IMG/VR virus record: IMGVR_UViG_3300030107_007800
Span: 1-64,000 of that record
Reading direction: 5' to 3' (one strand)
DNA: 64,000 nucleotides
Source: a virus
Position 1 is the stretch's first letter, and each line of letters starts with the position of its first letter. Below the pieces are notes generated by a model that worked only from the letters and a program-made list of their open reading frames with translations, was not told the origin of the DNA and did not search any database. Made by a program: the position numbers and the translations under genes. This document shows positions 32,918 through 41,956 of this stretch, one piece after another.

Positions 32918-34224
32918 TTAAAGATTGTTTAGAATATATTAGCGAGAATAGACCCCAAAATGATTGGGTTTCATACTCAGGTCCTATTCTGGATGACGAT
33001 GAATATGCAGCTGCTTTGAGGGTAATTCTTCAAGACTGGTCTAAAAATTGGCTTATTTTTGGCAAGAAGGCTAGGGAGTTTGAACTTGAGTTTCCAAAAT
33101 ATTTGGGTACTAAATTTGGATCTTACACAAACTCTGGTAGTTCTGCGAACCTTCTTGCGATATCTTCGTTGACATCAAAGTCGGGATTTAATTTACCAAA
33201 AGGATCAAAAGTATTAACGCCAGTTGTATGCTTTCCCACTACTTTAAATCCAATCATTCAGAGTGGATTAAAGCCAGTGTTTGTTGACGTCACACTGCCG
33301 GATTTAAACCTAGATTTAGATCAAACAGAGGAATTATTAAAAAAGGACCCTGATATTAGGGCGATTGTTTTTGCACATGTCCTTGGCAATCCCCCCGATA
33401 TGGAAAGGGTTATGATGTTGGTTGATCAATATGATCTGGTTTTTATTGAAGACGCTTGTGATGCCCTCGGATCTTTTTACGACGGTCAAAAACTGGGATC
33501 TTTTGGACACATTTCAACCTGCTCTTTCTTCCCAGCGCATCATATGACAACTGGAGAAGGCGGGTTTGTTGCAACAAATCGTTCAAAATTGAGAAAGTCT
33601 ATTGCAAGTCTGAGAGATTGGGGTAGAGCTTGCTATTGTAACACATCTAAGCCCGGATCTGTAATTGACGGAACTGCTTGTGGAAATAGGTTCAAAAACT
33701 GGTTAGTTGGAATGCCAGATACAACCTATGATCATCGCTATGTTTTTGATGAGATAGGATATAATTTAAAGCCCCTCGACATTCAAGCAGCAATAGGGCT
33801 TGAACAGCTTAAGAAACTTCCATATTTGGAGGCAAGTCGTAGAAAAAACTTTGATAAGTTACAAGAAATATTTAGCAAATATGAAGATTATTTTCACTTG
33901 CCACAAGCAACTGAAAAATCTGACCCTTGCTGGTTTGCTTATCTTTTAACTGTAAAAAAAGGTAGTCCATTTACAAGGCAACAATTTGTTGATTTCTTGG
34001 AAGAAAATAAAATTCAAACAAGATCTTATTTTTCTGGCAATATCTTGGCTCATCCGGGATACAATCACTTGGCTGATGAATATGAAGATATTCAAAAAGA
34101 ATTCCCAATTGCTACATATTCTACCATTAATTCGTTCTTTTTGGGCACATATGCTGGTATAAATGACGAAAAAATGGCTTATATTGGTGAAATTGTTGAT
34201 AAATTCTTTGAGGAAAGAGTATGA
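32893..34224 (+). CDS. rfbH: CDP-4-keto-6-deoxyglucose-3-dehydrase (RfbH/DdhC-type, PLP and Fe-S)
   Basis: 443 residues, the usual length of RfbH. Aminotransferase fold with the PLP Lys replaced by His: FFPAHHMTTGEGG (His216-His217), the hallmark of E1-type 3-dehydrases. SLRDWGRACYCN and the later ACGNRF supply Cys247, Cys249 and Cys263 for the 2Fe-2S cluster, and YNLKPLDIQAAIGLEQL follows as in RfbH. It removes the C3 hydroxyl, giving 3,6-dideoxy sugars, with an E3 reductase that is not seen here. Adjacent SDRs and the ThDP enzyme fit CDP-dideoxyhexose or yersiniose-like synthesis. Confidence 0.9.
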   Translation: MAKDINQLIKDCLEYISENRPQNDWVSYSGPILDDDEYAAALRVILQDWSKNWLIFGKKAREFELEFPKYLGTKFGSYTNSGSSANLLAISSLTSKSGFNLPKGSKVLTPVVCFPTTLNPIIQSGLKPVFVDVTLPDLNLDLDQTEELLKKDPDIRAIVFAHVLGNPPDMERVMMLVDQYDLVFIEDACDALGSFYDGQKLGSFGHISTCSFFPAHHMTTGEGGFVATNRSKLRKSIASLRDWGRACYCNTSKPGSVIDGTACGNRFKNWLVGMPDTTYDHRYVFDEIGYNLKPLDIQAAIGLEQLKKLPYLEASRRKNFDKLQEIFSKYEDYFHLPQATEKSDPCWFAYLLTVKKGSPFTRQQFVDFLEENKIQTRSYFSGNILAHPGYNHLADEYEDIQKEFPIATYSTINSFFLGTYAGINDEKMAYIGEIVDKFFEERV

Positions 34225-35171
34225 AAATTGTATATGTTACGGGCTGTTTGGGGTTTATTGGATCCTACGTTACCAGAAAATGCCTTGAAAAAGGCTGGAT
34301 GGTCTATGGAGTTGACAAGTGTACTTACGCAGCTAACACAGATTTAATCGAAGAGTTCACAAAACATTCAAATTTTAGGTTTGAAAGGGCGGATATTAAA
34401 GATTTAGACCACTTATATGACTGTGATTATGTAATAAACACAGCAGCAGAGTCACATGTTGCCAATAGCATTGTTAGTAGTGATAAATTCCTTGAAACCA
34501 ACGTTTTGGGCACTAAAAACCTGCTAGAATTAATCAGAAGTAAGCAAAAAAACGTAGGAAAGAGACCGATTTTGTTACATTTTAGCACCGATGAAGTCTA
34601 TGGAGACATTGTAAGTGGCAATCATAGTGAAAATGATCTTCTGAAGCCTAGCAATCCGTATTCTGCATCAAAAGCAGCGGCGGATATGCTTGTTTTGGCG
34701 TGGGCTAGGACCTATGACCTTCAATATAACATAGTTAGACCAGCAAATAATTATGGTATAGGGCAATATCCCGAGAAATTAATACCATTAACAATAAAAA
34801 ACCTTAATCGTGGAAGAAAAACTTGTCTGCACAACAATGGTGAACCTTACAGGTGCTGGCTTCACGCAGATGATACAGCCGAAGCAGTAATAAGGATCAT
34901 TGAAAGTGGAAAGTTAAATGAAATTTACAATATTTCTGGTCATGAAGAGCACAAAAATATCCATACAGTACAGAAAATAATTGAATCCTACGGATACAAC
35001 ATTGGTGATATAAACAAGTATGTAGATTTCACATATTCTAGACAGGGGCAGGATGTAAGATATTCGGTTGATGACGAAAAGTTGCAATCTTTGGGGTGGT
35101 ATCCTAAAAAGAAATTTGATGAAGAAATAGAAAGTATAGTAGAGTTTTATAAAAATAAATTTATTTGGTGA
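34221..35171 (+). CDS. Nucleotide-sugar 4,6-dehydratase (RmlB-like SDR)
   Basis: 316 residues. Extended SDR with TGCLGFIGSYV, NTAAESHVANSI, the catalytic LHFSTDEVYGD (Thr-Asp-Glu) and NPYSASKAAADML (Tyr-x-x-x-Lys), then RPANNYGIGQYPEKLIP. These are the marks of dTDP-glucose 4,6-dehydratase. The CDP-glucose enzyme is related, so the nucleotide is not decided. It would supply the 4-keto-6-deoxy substrate for the RfbH-type enzyme just upstream or for the DegT aminotransferase. Overlaps the upstream stop (ATGA). Confidence 0.85.
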   Translation: MKIVYVTGCLGFIGSYVTRKCLEKGWMVYGVDKCTYAANTDLIEEFTKHSNFRFERADIKDLDHLYDCDYVINTAAESHVANSIVSSDKFLETNVLGTKNLLELIRSKQKNVGKRPILLHFSTDEVYGDIVSGNHSENDLLKPSNPYSASKAAADMLVLAWARTYDLQYNIVRPANNYGIGQYPEKLIPLTIKNLNRGRKTCLHNNGEPYRCWLHADDTAEAVIRIIESGKLNEIYNISGHEEHKNIHTVQKIIESYGYNIGDINKYVDFTYSRQGQDVRYSVDDEKLQSLGWYPKKKFDEEIESIVEFYKNKFIW

Positions 35172-35175
35172 GAAT

Positions 35176-35913
35176 ATGAGAAATCTTGGAATTAGCATTG
35201 TAACGGGGACCTTAAACAGGAGACATTTATTGTGGGACTTGATTGAGAACACAATAGACTCAAACCCGAGATTGGAACTTGTGTTAGTTGATGGTGGTTC
35301 AACCGATGGTACTGTAGAAGCCATAAAAGCGCTAAATCATCCACAAGTTAAATTGATCGAAGTCGGAGAAAGAAGTAGTTATCCCCACTATATGGGCTTG
35401 GGCATAAAAAGCGCTTCTTATGAATATGTCTGTCAGTGGAATGATGATGTGCTGTTGGTTAATGATTGGCGTCAAGTTATAAATAACCTAGATGATAGTG
35501 GAATGTATATTTTTAATTGGAAATATGGAACAAAGGAAGATTTAAAAAATCCAGACTGGCTAGCAGGTGATCAACATTCACAGGGGTGGTTTCTGTCCAA
35601 CTCCAAACAGGAGGATGGATCTGGGGATATATGCGTTAATTATGGCATATACCACAAAAAGGTTTATCGAGAGTTGGGTATGTATGATAGTCAATTTAAA
35701 TATTATTATGCAGACGGAGATTTAGCGGAAAGAGTTTGGCACTCAAAGAAATTTAAAATTAAAACACTAAGGAACATAAAGGTTTTAGCTCTTTCTGACA
35801 CACCAAAGACAGCAATCCACTATCAGAATGATCCTGAGATATACCACAGTAATATAGCAGCGTATAAAAAAGGGATATTTAACTTCCCTACAGTGGAGAA
35901 ATTAAGTGAATAA
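35176..35913 (+). CDS. Family 2 glycosyltransferase
   Basis: 245 residues. SIVTGTLNRRHLLWDLI, LVLVDGGSTDGTVEAI and CQWNDDVLLV (the D-x-D region) identify a GT-A GT2 enzyme, and YADGDLAERVWH marks the acceptor/catalytic end. Soluble, no membrane segment. Located after the 4,6-dehydratase and overlapping the next gene (GTG start) by eight bases. Specificity unknown. Confidence 0.85.
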   Translation: MRNLGISIVTGTLNRRHLLWDLIENTIDSNPRLELVLVDGGSTDGTVEAIKALNHPQVKLIEVGERSSYPHYMGLGIKSASYEYVCQWNDDVLLVNDWRQVINNLDDSGMYIFNWKYGTKEDLKNPDWLAGDQHSQGWFLSNSKQEDGSGDICVNYGIYHKKVYRELGMYDSQFKYYYADGDLAERVWHSKKFKIKTLRNIKVLALSDTPKTAIHYQNDPEIYHSNIAAYKKGIFNFPTVEKLSE

Positions 35914-36604
35914 AATACTGTCTTTTAGCCTTTATGGTGATGATCCAAAATATACTATAGGTATGAAAAGAAACATTGAGCTTTTGAATGAAGTATATGG
36001 AGATGATTGGAAAATAAGAATATATTTGGATGATACTGTGCCTAGAGAGATGGCAAAAGAGTATAGTCAAATGGGCGCACAAGTCTATGATGTAACTGGT
36101 TCTCCTATAATAGGGGGTATGTTCTGGAGATTTTTGCCATTTGACGACAAGGATGTGGACGTGTTTTGTGTTAGAGATGCAGATTCAAGACTTATGAGAA
36201 GAGAAAAAGAAGCAGTTGATGAATGGTTACAGGAGGGAACTTCTTTGCACATAATGAGGGATCACCCTCACCACAATTACATTGTTATGGGAGGGATGTT
36301 TGGTTTTAACAAAAAGCCGAATGGACCTTATTCTTTTATTGAGGATTACAAAAATTTCATATATTCTGGATATAAATTTAATAAAATGGATGATATGAGA
36401 TTTTTAAATAGATTATATAACAAGTTTCACACTAGCTCAACATCCCATGATAGTTACGGTCGTGGCTCCGTAGATAATAATGGAAATACATATTTAACAC
36501 CTTCAAAAAACTACCCTACAATTAGGAAGAATAAGGAAGAGGGATTTATTGGAGAGATATGGAACGAAGATGAAACTTACGAAATACACAGGAGTTTGTT
36601 ATGA
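35906..36604 (+). CDS. Putative GT-A glycosyltransferase
   Basis: 232 residues starting with GTG. The core has SFSLYGDDPKYTIGM, a helix-rich middle and VFCVRDADSRLMRRE, in which DAD is a good D-x-D metal-binding motif. HHNYIVMGGMFG lies near the acceptor site. I do not recognise the named family, but the motif order fits GT-A transferases. It overlaps its downstream neighbour by four bases. Confidence 0.75.
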   Translation: MNKILSFSLYGDDPKYTIGMKRNIELLNEVYGDDWKIRIYLDDTVPREMAKEYSQMGAQVYDVTGSPIIGGMFWRFLPFDDKDVDVFCVRDADSRLMRREKEAVDEWLQEGTSLHIMRDHPHHNYIVMGGMFGFNKKPNGPYSFIEDYKNFIYSGYKFNKMDDMRFLNRLYNKFHTSSTSHDSYGRGSVDNNGNTYLTPSKNYPTIRKNKEEGFIGEIWNEDETYEIHRSLL

Positions 36605-37386
36605 TGAAAATTAGCTTAGTAATACCTTGTACGCCATATCACTTTTGCAACTCTTTAACGGAAGTTTTAAAGTCATACGAAAACGGAACCGTTGTTCCTG
36701 ATGAAGTTGTTGTGTCTTTGAGTGAGGCACGAAAAGTTAAAAAAAATTCTTTAAACAAAGAAGCCTCGCAGTATTTGAATAGGTGTGCCTCTAATGGCGT
36801 TTTCAAAGAATTTAAAATTTTAAGTCACAGTACAAAACAAACTCACGGTCCAAATAGACAAGCGGGTTCAATGGCAGCCACAGGCGATATTATTATATAT
36901 GGCGATGCAGACGACATTCCTCATCCCCAACGAGTGGAGGCTATTAAATATTGTTTTGAAAAAACTGATGCAATGCAGGTCAGCCATTGGTGGTGTCACG
37001 AAAAATGTCAATTTACTAGTTTTGATTTGCGAGACATCGATGAGCATATGATACCATATTCAGAAGTGAACGAAAAGATGATCGACCCATTTGATCACCC
37101 AAATTATCCTAGAGTTGGCTACGGCGATGTATTTGGCAGAACGCATGGTGGCAATACGGCGGTTCGAAGAGACGCTATCAAAGATATTCGTTGGAAAGAT
37201 TGGCACGAACTTCGAGGTGCGCCAGCAGAAGATTGGCTGTTCTGTTATGAAGTAGCTCACAAATACAAAAAATCAATTATTCTACCTATAGATTTAATTA
37301 AATATTCAGGAGGAGCCGCAGATTTATTGTGGGAAAATCTTCAATGGCGCGGGAATGGCTCTAATAAATCTATAGGAGCAAAATAA
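36601..37386 (+). CDS. Family 2-like glycosyltransferase
   Basis: 261 residues. SLVIPCTPYHFCNS opens a GT-A fold, VPDEVVVSLSEARK follows, and IIYGDADDIPHPQR gives the D-x-D. PNRQAGSMAATGD matches the GT2 segment in which a donor-site loop precedes D-x-D. WHELRGAPAEDWLFCYEV supplies the expected late acidic pair (ED). Overlaps the upstream stop. Acceptor unknown. Confidence 0.8.
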   Translation: MMKISLVIPCTPYHFCNSLTEVLKSYENGTVVPDEVVVSLSEARKVKKNSLNKEASQYLNRCASNGVFKEFKILSHSTKQTHGPNRQAGSMAATGDIIIYGDADDIPHPQRVEAIKYCFEKTDAMQVSHWWCHEKCQFTSFDLRDIDEHMIPYSEVNEKMIDPFDHPNYPRVGYGDVFGRTHGGNTAVRRDAIKDIRWKDWHELRGAPAEDWLFCYEVAHKYKKSIILPIDLIKYSGGAADLLWENLQWRGNGSNKSIGAK

Positions 37387-37387
37387 A

Positions 37388-38185
37388 ATGAAAATAAAAA
37401 GAGCAGTAGTTTGCTTAAATTCATCACCATTGTATTCCGGCATGTGGGATATTCTTGCAGAAGTTTACGAAAAAACAACAGACATTATTCCAACATTGAT
37501 ATTTTGTGGCACAAAAGATGAATTAGAAAAAGAGGTAAAAACAGATTTTGGAGAAGTGTATATTTTTCCTCAATATAAAGAATTTGTTGAAAGACCAGAT
37601 CTAGACTGGACAGTTACGTGGACTCTGTTTTGGGCTATAGCAAATAAATTTCCAGACGATGTGTGTTGCTTTACTGGCATCGATGAATTGCCCATATCTG
37701 CTGTTTTGTGGGAGAAGATATCTAAAATACCTGACAACAAATATATTGTCGGACTAGGCTCAAAACCATATGGAGATTTTGAGCACATAGCCTCTGGGCA
37801 TAATATTGGAAAAGGATCTACTTTTAAAAAAATTCTTGACATACATAGCGACTTAAAGGTAGAATTAAATAGAGTTTGGGAATTGAGATATGATTTGTCA
37901 AGGTGCAATTTTGGATGGAATCTGGAAGACAATGGCTGGTGGGGGATGGACGAAGCATACATATCTAGCAAGTTGTACGACCATCCAGACGTTGTTTTTA
38001 TCGATAACGATTGGGTTTCTGAAAATCTTCAGAGCAAGAAAATAGACAGAATGTTCAATTGTAGTTATGATATACACAGGCTAAATACAAAAGATTATTG
38101 GACTGCACACCTGATTAGACCGATCACTGATCCAAATAAAAAAGAAATAGTCTTAAGATTATTAAAAGATATGGGAATTAGATGA
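37388..38185 (+). CDS. Unidentified protein, probably sugar-modifying
   Basis: 265 residues. Rossmann-like start (KRAVVCLNSSPLYSGMW), CCFTGIDELPIS with an acidic pair, VGLGSKPYGDFEHIASGHN and a conserved-looking NLEDNGWWGMDEAYIS. The order of strands and acidic motifs suggests a GT-A-like enzyme, but I cannot assign a family. It follows the GT2 gene by one base and overlaps the ATP-grasp gene by four bases, so it belongs to the same operon. Confidence 0.65.
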   Translation: MKIKRAVVCLNSSPLYSGMWDILAEVYEKTTDIIPTLIFCGTKDELEKEVKTDFGEVYIFPQYKEFVERPDLDWTVTWTLFWAIANKFPDDVCCFTGIDELPISAVLWEKISKIPDNKYIVGLGSKPYGDFEHIASGHNIGKGSTFKKILDIHSDLKVELNRVWELRYDLSRCNFGWNLEDNGWWGMDEAYISSKLYDHPDVVFIDNDWVSENLQSKKIDRMFNCSYDIHRLNTKDYWTAHLIRPITDPNKKEIVLRLLKDMGIR

Positions 38186-39258
38186 TGAATATTTTAGTTA
38201 CCGCTGCCGGTAGTCCCGGATTCATAAATGTCAATAAGGCTATAAAATCATCTCGTGAATTGTTGGGCAAAGTTGTGGTCCATGGTTGCGACATAAATAA
38301 AGACTCCATAGGTCTTAAAATGATCAGTAATACTTTTGTTGCCCCTCGTGGAGATTCTGAAGAATATGTTTCGTGCATTTATAATTATTGCAAAAAAAAC
38401 AATATTGACTTATTGATACCTTGTGCTGATGAAGAGCTTTTACCGCTTTCAAGATCAAAAAGTATCTTCGACAGTATTGGCTGTAATGTATTGGTTTCGG
38501 ACCCCCCTTCTTTGCAGAAATGCTTAGATAAAGGCAGTTTATATAAGTTTTGCTCCGACAATGATTTGCAGCAGTACATTGTTAAACATCGCGTTTGTAA
38601 TGATATAGATTCTTTATTGGATTCGTATAAACACTTAAATTCTTTGGGACATAAAGTGTGTGTTAAGCCTTCTAAAACGCACGGCAGCCGAGGGTTTAGG
38701 TTGATAGAAGATGGCATTTCAAAAAAAGATTTTTTTGATAAAAAACCATCTCCACACGCTATAACACTGGATTCGTTGTGTGACATTTTAACTAGCGATG
38801 GCTCTGACACCTTTCCAGAATTACTAGTAATGGAGTATTTACCGGGGCAAGAATATAGCGTTGATTGTTATAAAAGAACGCAAGATTTTCTATGCGTCAC
38901 CAGAACTAGAGACGCAATAAAAGAAGGCATATGTGTTTCGGGTCAAACAATTGAAAACAAAGAATTGATAAGAGCGGCAAAAAAAATATATGAAAAAATA
39001 GGCTTGCTATACAATGCTAATATCCAATTTAGGTATGACCAGAAGGGAGATGCAAAGTTACTGGAAATAAATCCAAGATTTTCGGGCACAATGGAGCACT
39101 GTAGAGCATCAGGAATTAATTTTGTAGAGGTAGCAGTGCATAATATTATGCAACTGAAGGAATACGACTATACAGTAAGATGGGGTGTAAAAATGAATCG
39201 TGTCTGGAGTGAGATATTTCAAAGCGGAAATGGCTTTTTTACTCTGGGGGGACTATAA
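38182..39258 (+). CDS. ATP-grasp ligase (carbamoyl-phosphate-synthase-like)
   Basis: 358 residues. A Rossmann N-terminal part (NILVTAAGSPGFINV), a central CADEELLPLS, then the ATP-grasp: KVCVKPSKTHGSRGFRLI, LLVMEYLPGQEYSVDCY, and KLLEINPRFSGTMEH with the Glu and Asn metal ligands. ATP-grasp enzymes make acyl-phosphate intermediates and form amide or similar bonds. In this cluster an amino-sugar acylation by an amino or keto acid is plausible (inference). Coupled to the previous and next genes. Confidence 0.82.
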   Translation: MMNILVTAAGSPGFINVNKAIKSSRELLGKVVVHGCDINKDSIGLKMISNTFVAPRGDSEEYVSCIYNYCKKNNIDLLIPCADEELLPLSRSKSIFDSIGCNVLVSDPPSLQKCLDKGSLYKFCSDNDLQQYIVKHRVCNDIDSLLDSYKHLNSLGHKVCVKPSKTHGSRGFRLIEDGISKKDFFDKKPSPHAITLDSLCDILTSDGSDTFPELLVMEYLPGQEYSVDCYKRTQDFLCVTRTRDAIKEGICVSGQTIENKELIRAAKKIYEKIGLLYNANIQFRYDQKGDAKLLEINPRFSGTMEHCRASGINFVEVAVHNIMQLKEYDYTVRWGVKMNRVWSEIFQSGNGFFTLGGL

Positions 39259-39891
39259 ATGACCTCTAATTTTACAATAAGTCATTATGAAAAAACGATA
39301 AAATCATATATTGATTATGGTTATCTTTTTTGTGAAATGGGAAAGGAAAATAAAAATAGTGACTCACACAAGATTATAATGTTTCACGATGTGGATCACG
39401 ATATATCTTTGTGTAAAAATTTTTTAAACGTTGAAAAGTCTTTAAACATTGGAGCAACATATTTTTTGAGATTGCATGCAAGATCTTACAATATGTTGTC
39501 TAGACAGTCAAAAGCGATTGCAGAGCATATTTTAGATTCCGGTGGAGACATTGGCTTACATTATGAACCTAGTTTTTGTCCGCTGGATAAACTTGACTAC
39601 GCGCAACACATCCAAGAAGAAATGGAAATTCTGTCTACAGCTATAGGCAGGGAGGTGCACCTTTTCAACTTACATGAGCCAGCCAGAACAGGTGTCGATC
39701 TCTCCTCTCTTAACGCAAAACAAAATAGGTGCTACAACTCCAGCTTTTTCAAGGATTATAAGTATTTGTCGGACAGCAGTTGCAGGTGGAGAGAGGGATG
39801 TTTTTCTGAACACTTGGGGAAATGGTCAAAAATTCTTGTTTTAACTCACCCAATTTGGTGGTATAATAATTGCCCTGCGGAGAACTATTAA
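39259..39891 (+). CDS. Polysaccharide-deacetylase-like (NodB-fold) protein
   Basis: 210 residues. KIIMFHDVDHDISL has the Asp-x-Asp/His pattern of the NodB first motif and GGDIGLHYEPSF has the second His, as in carbohydrate esterase 4-like proteins. LVLTHPIWWY gives the later His. Metal-dependent N-deacetylation of a sugar is likely, but the spacing differs from standard CE4. It begins exactly after the ATP-grasp stop. It may produce free amines for acylation by that ligase (inference). Confidence 0.7.
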   Translation: MTSNFTISHYEKTIKSYIDYGYLFCEMGKENKNSDSHKIIMFHDVDHDISLCKNFLNVEKSLNIGATYFLRLHARSYNMLSRQSKAIAEHILDSGGDIGLHYEPSFCPLDKLDYAQHIQEEMEILSTAIGREVHLFNLHEPARTGVDLSSLNAKQNRCYNSSFFKDYKYLSDSSCRWREGCFSEHLGKWSKILVLTHPIWWYNNCPAENY

Positions 39892-39899
39892 TAAATAAA

Positions 39900-40244
39900 A
39901 TGAATTTTAACGAAACGAAAAAGAATACACCTCACGGAAAAATTGCATTGGTAGATATAGATGATACAATTTGTTTTTATCAAGATAATAGAAAATATGA
40001 TTTAGCAGAACCAAACTACAAAAATATATCTAAAATTAATAAATTATATGATCAAGGGTGGAAAATAATTTATTGGACTTCACGCGGCAGTATTTCTGGA
40101 ATTGATTACTCGGAGTATACAACTTCGCAATTAGATAAGTGGGGTTGTAAGTATCATGAGCTTATTACTGGGACAAGCAAAAAGCCAAAACCAGCATTTG
40201 ACCTAGTGATTGATGATAAGGCAAAAAGAATAGAGGAGTTATAA
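39900..40244 (+). CDS. HAD-superfamily phosphatase
   Basis: 114 residues from ATG 39900. Motif I is ALVDIDDTICF (nucleophile Asp19, Asp21), motif II Thr/Ser in IYWTSRG and the final acidic pair in LVIDDKAKR. The size, without a cap domain, resembles short sugar- or polyol-phosphate phosphatases and polynucleotide kinase phosphatase-like HADs. It may dephosphorylate a sugar phosphate intermediate for one of the two HxGH nucleotidyltransferases (inference). Confidence 0.82.
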   Translation: MNFNETKKNTPHGKIALVDIDDTICFYQDNRKYDLAEPNYKNISKINKLYDQGWKIIYWTSRGSISGIDYSEYTTSQLDKWGCKYHELITGTSKKPKPAFDLVIDDKAKRIEEL

Positions 40245-40247
40245 GCT

Positions 40248-41255
40248 ATGACTAAAGTCGCCATAATAGGCTGTGGAGCGATCCTTCGCAGACATATTGA
40301 AGCAATAGAAAAAAATAAAAATTTTACCCTATCTTGTTTGTGCGACACTGATTCAAACATCATAAAAGATGTTCAAAAAAAATATCAAGTTAAAGGATAT
40401 ACAGACTATAAAGAAATGATCGCTAACGAGGATATAGATTTAGTCGCCATAGCAACACCAAATTCGCTGCACGTTGAACAAGCAATTTATTGCTTAAAAA
40501 ACAACAAAGACGTGTTAATAGAAAAACCAGTTTCTTTAGATCCCCAAGGTGTACTGGAGATTGAAAAAGTTGCAAAGCAAAACAAAAGAAATGCTTATTG
40601 CGTCCTTCAGGTACGACTAAATCCCTCTGTGCAAGTTTTTAGAAATGCAATTGACAAAGGTTTACTTGGCACCATACGTGGAGTTAGCCTAATTCAAAGG
40701 TGGCAACGCCCTGTAGAATACTTTACTGGCTGGAGAGCGATACCTAGCATCGGAGGGGGAACTTTATATGAATGTGGTATCCACTATATTGATATTATGG
40801 GATATATTTTAGGCACCCCAAAGGTAGTAAAATCATCTGTATATAAAACAAAGCACAGACACTGTGAAATAGAAGATACGATTTACTCTTTGTTAGATTA
40901 TGGAGATTTTGGTGGCACTCTAGAGGTTACTATTTCTGCTGAACCATTTAATTTAGAGTGTTCTTTGTCTGTTCTCGGGTCTAATGGGTATGTTAAGTTG
41001 GGCGGAAAAGCTATGAATGTAATCGAGACATACAATTTTTTAAGCAATGGGTGTAGAATTGAATTTGAAAATATGTTACAATCTTCGAAGATAGACAATA
41101 AACCAAATTCATATGGATCATACGCCGGGTCGTGTCCTAACCATACTGAATTATATGAAAATTTGTCTAAATTTACGATAGAAAAATCTTATCCATCTTT
41201 AAAGTTAATTGATGATATATATAAAAAATCAAATTTAGATGTAAGGTATTACTAA
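40248..41255 (+). CDS. Gfo/Idh/MocA-family oxidoreductase
   Basis: 335 residues. N-terminal Rossmann VAIIGCGAILRRHIEAI, IATPNSLHVEQA and the signature VLIEKPVSLD (EKP), then YECGIHYIDIMGY with the catalytic Asp/His pair. These NAD(P)-dependent enzymes oxidise or reduce sugar hydroxyls/ketones. The second Gfo/Idh protein is at 43480. It could act on the nucleotide sugar or on a UDP-sugar in this island. The stop overlaps the next ATG (TAATG). Confidence 0.9.
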   Translation: MTKVAIIGCGAILRRHIEAIEKNKNFTLSCLCDTDSNIIKDVQKKYQVKGYTDYKEMIANEDIDLVAIATPNSLHVEQAIYCLKNNKDVLIEKPVSLDPQGVLEIEKVAKQNKRNAYCVLQVRLNPSVQVFRNAIDKGLLGTIRGVSLIQRWQRPVEYFTGWRAIPSIGGGTLYECGIHYIDIMGYILGTPKVVKSSVYKTKHRHCEIEDTIYSLLDYGDFGGTLEVTISAEPFNLECSLSVLGSNGYVKLGGKAMNVIETYNFLSNGCRIEFENMLQSSKIDNKPNSYGSYAGSCPNHTELYENLSKFTIEKSYPSLKLIDDIYKKSNLDVRYY

Positions 41256-41956
41256 TGAAAATCGGGATTTTTGCATATAATTTTTCTCACTGGAAAACAC
41301 AACAAGGGATTACTAATTTGGCAATTTCAGGGGTAAAGCCTGAAGTTATATTTGCAGCGGATCGCGTAAATCTCAATTTTTATAAATCTAAAATTAGAAC
41401 CAGCCCAAAAGATTTACATCTTGTTCACCCTAAAGATATAGCTAGCCACTATAAAATAGATTATAAAATTGTCACTCATAATTCTGAAGAAGTTTATAAC
41501 ATTACGAAAGAAAGGGGTTTGGATTTGGGGATAATTCTGGGAGCAAGAATACTAAAGCCAATAGCTTTTAGGGGCTTTAAAAAGGGCGTCTTAAACATGC
41601 ATCCCGGAATATTGCCTGAAAATAGAGGTCTCGACACAATTAAGTGGGCTATTATTAAGAATATGCCTCAAGGCGTTACGACTCATTTAATTAATGAAAA
41701 AATAGATAGGGGCTTGTTGGTTGAAAAAGAATTAATTAAAGTTTATAAAGACGACACACTTTTAGACCTTCAAATTAGAATACAAAATTTGGAACAAAAA
41801 TTAATGTTAAGTTCTATAAAAATTTTGAATGAAAAGAGTAGCACAAATGGTCTTAAAAATATTCTTGAGGGATCATATAATAAATCAATGTCTCCTGATA
41901 TTGAAAGGGAGTTGTTTCATAAATTTGGCAAATATAAGGAAAAGTTTGGTATATGA
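41255..41956 (+). CDS. Formyltransferase-like protein
   Basis: 233 residues. GIFAYNFSHWKT start, a middle section GLDLGIILGARILKP and the formyltransferase core LNMHPGILPENRGLDTIKWAI containing Asn and His of the N-H-D triad, then GVTTHLINEKIDRGLLV with the Asp. It belongs to the Fmt-like fold, which uses 10-formyl-tetrahydrofolate. A sugar-amine N-formyl transfer is suggested. A second one lies at 42846. It overlaps both neighbours. Confidence 0.8.
   Translation: MKIGIFAYNFSHWKTQQGITNLAISGVKPEVIFAADRVNLNFYKSKIRTSPKDLHLVHPKDIASHYKIDYKIVTHNSEEVYNITKERGLDLGIILGARILKPIAFRGFKKGVLNMHPGILPENRGLDTIKWAIIKNMPQGVTTHLINEKIDRGLLVEKELIKVYKDDTLLDLQIRIQNLEQKLMLSSIKILNEKSSTNGLKNILEGSYNKSMSPDIERELFHKFGKYKEKFGI

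Noticed and set aside
32893-34224. ColD (GDP-colitose pathway) instead of RfbH
   Set aside because: ColD also has His in place of Lys and Gmd is present, but the 443-residue length and the Cys247/249/263 Fe-S cluster residues match RfbH/DdhC, not ColD.
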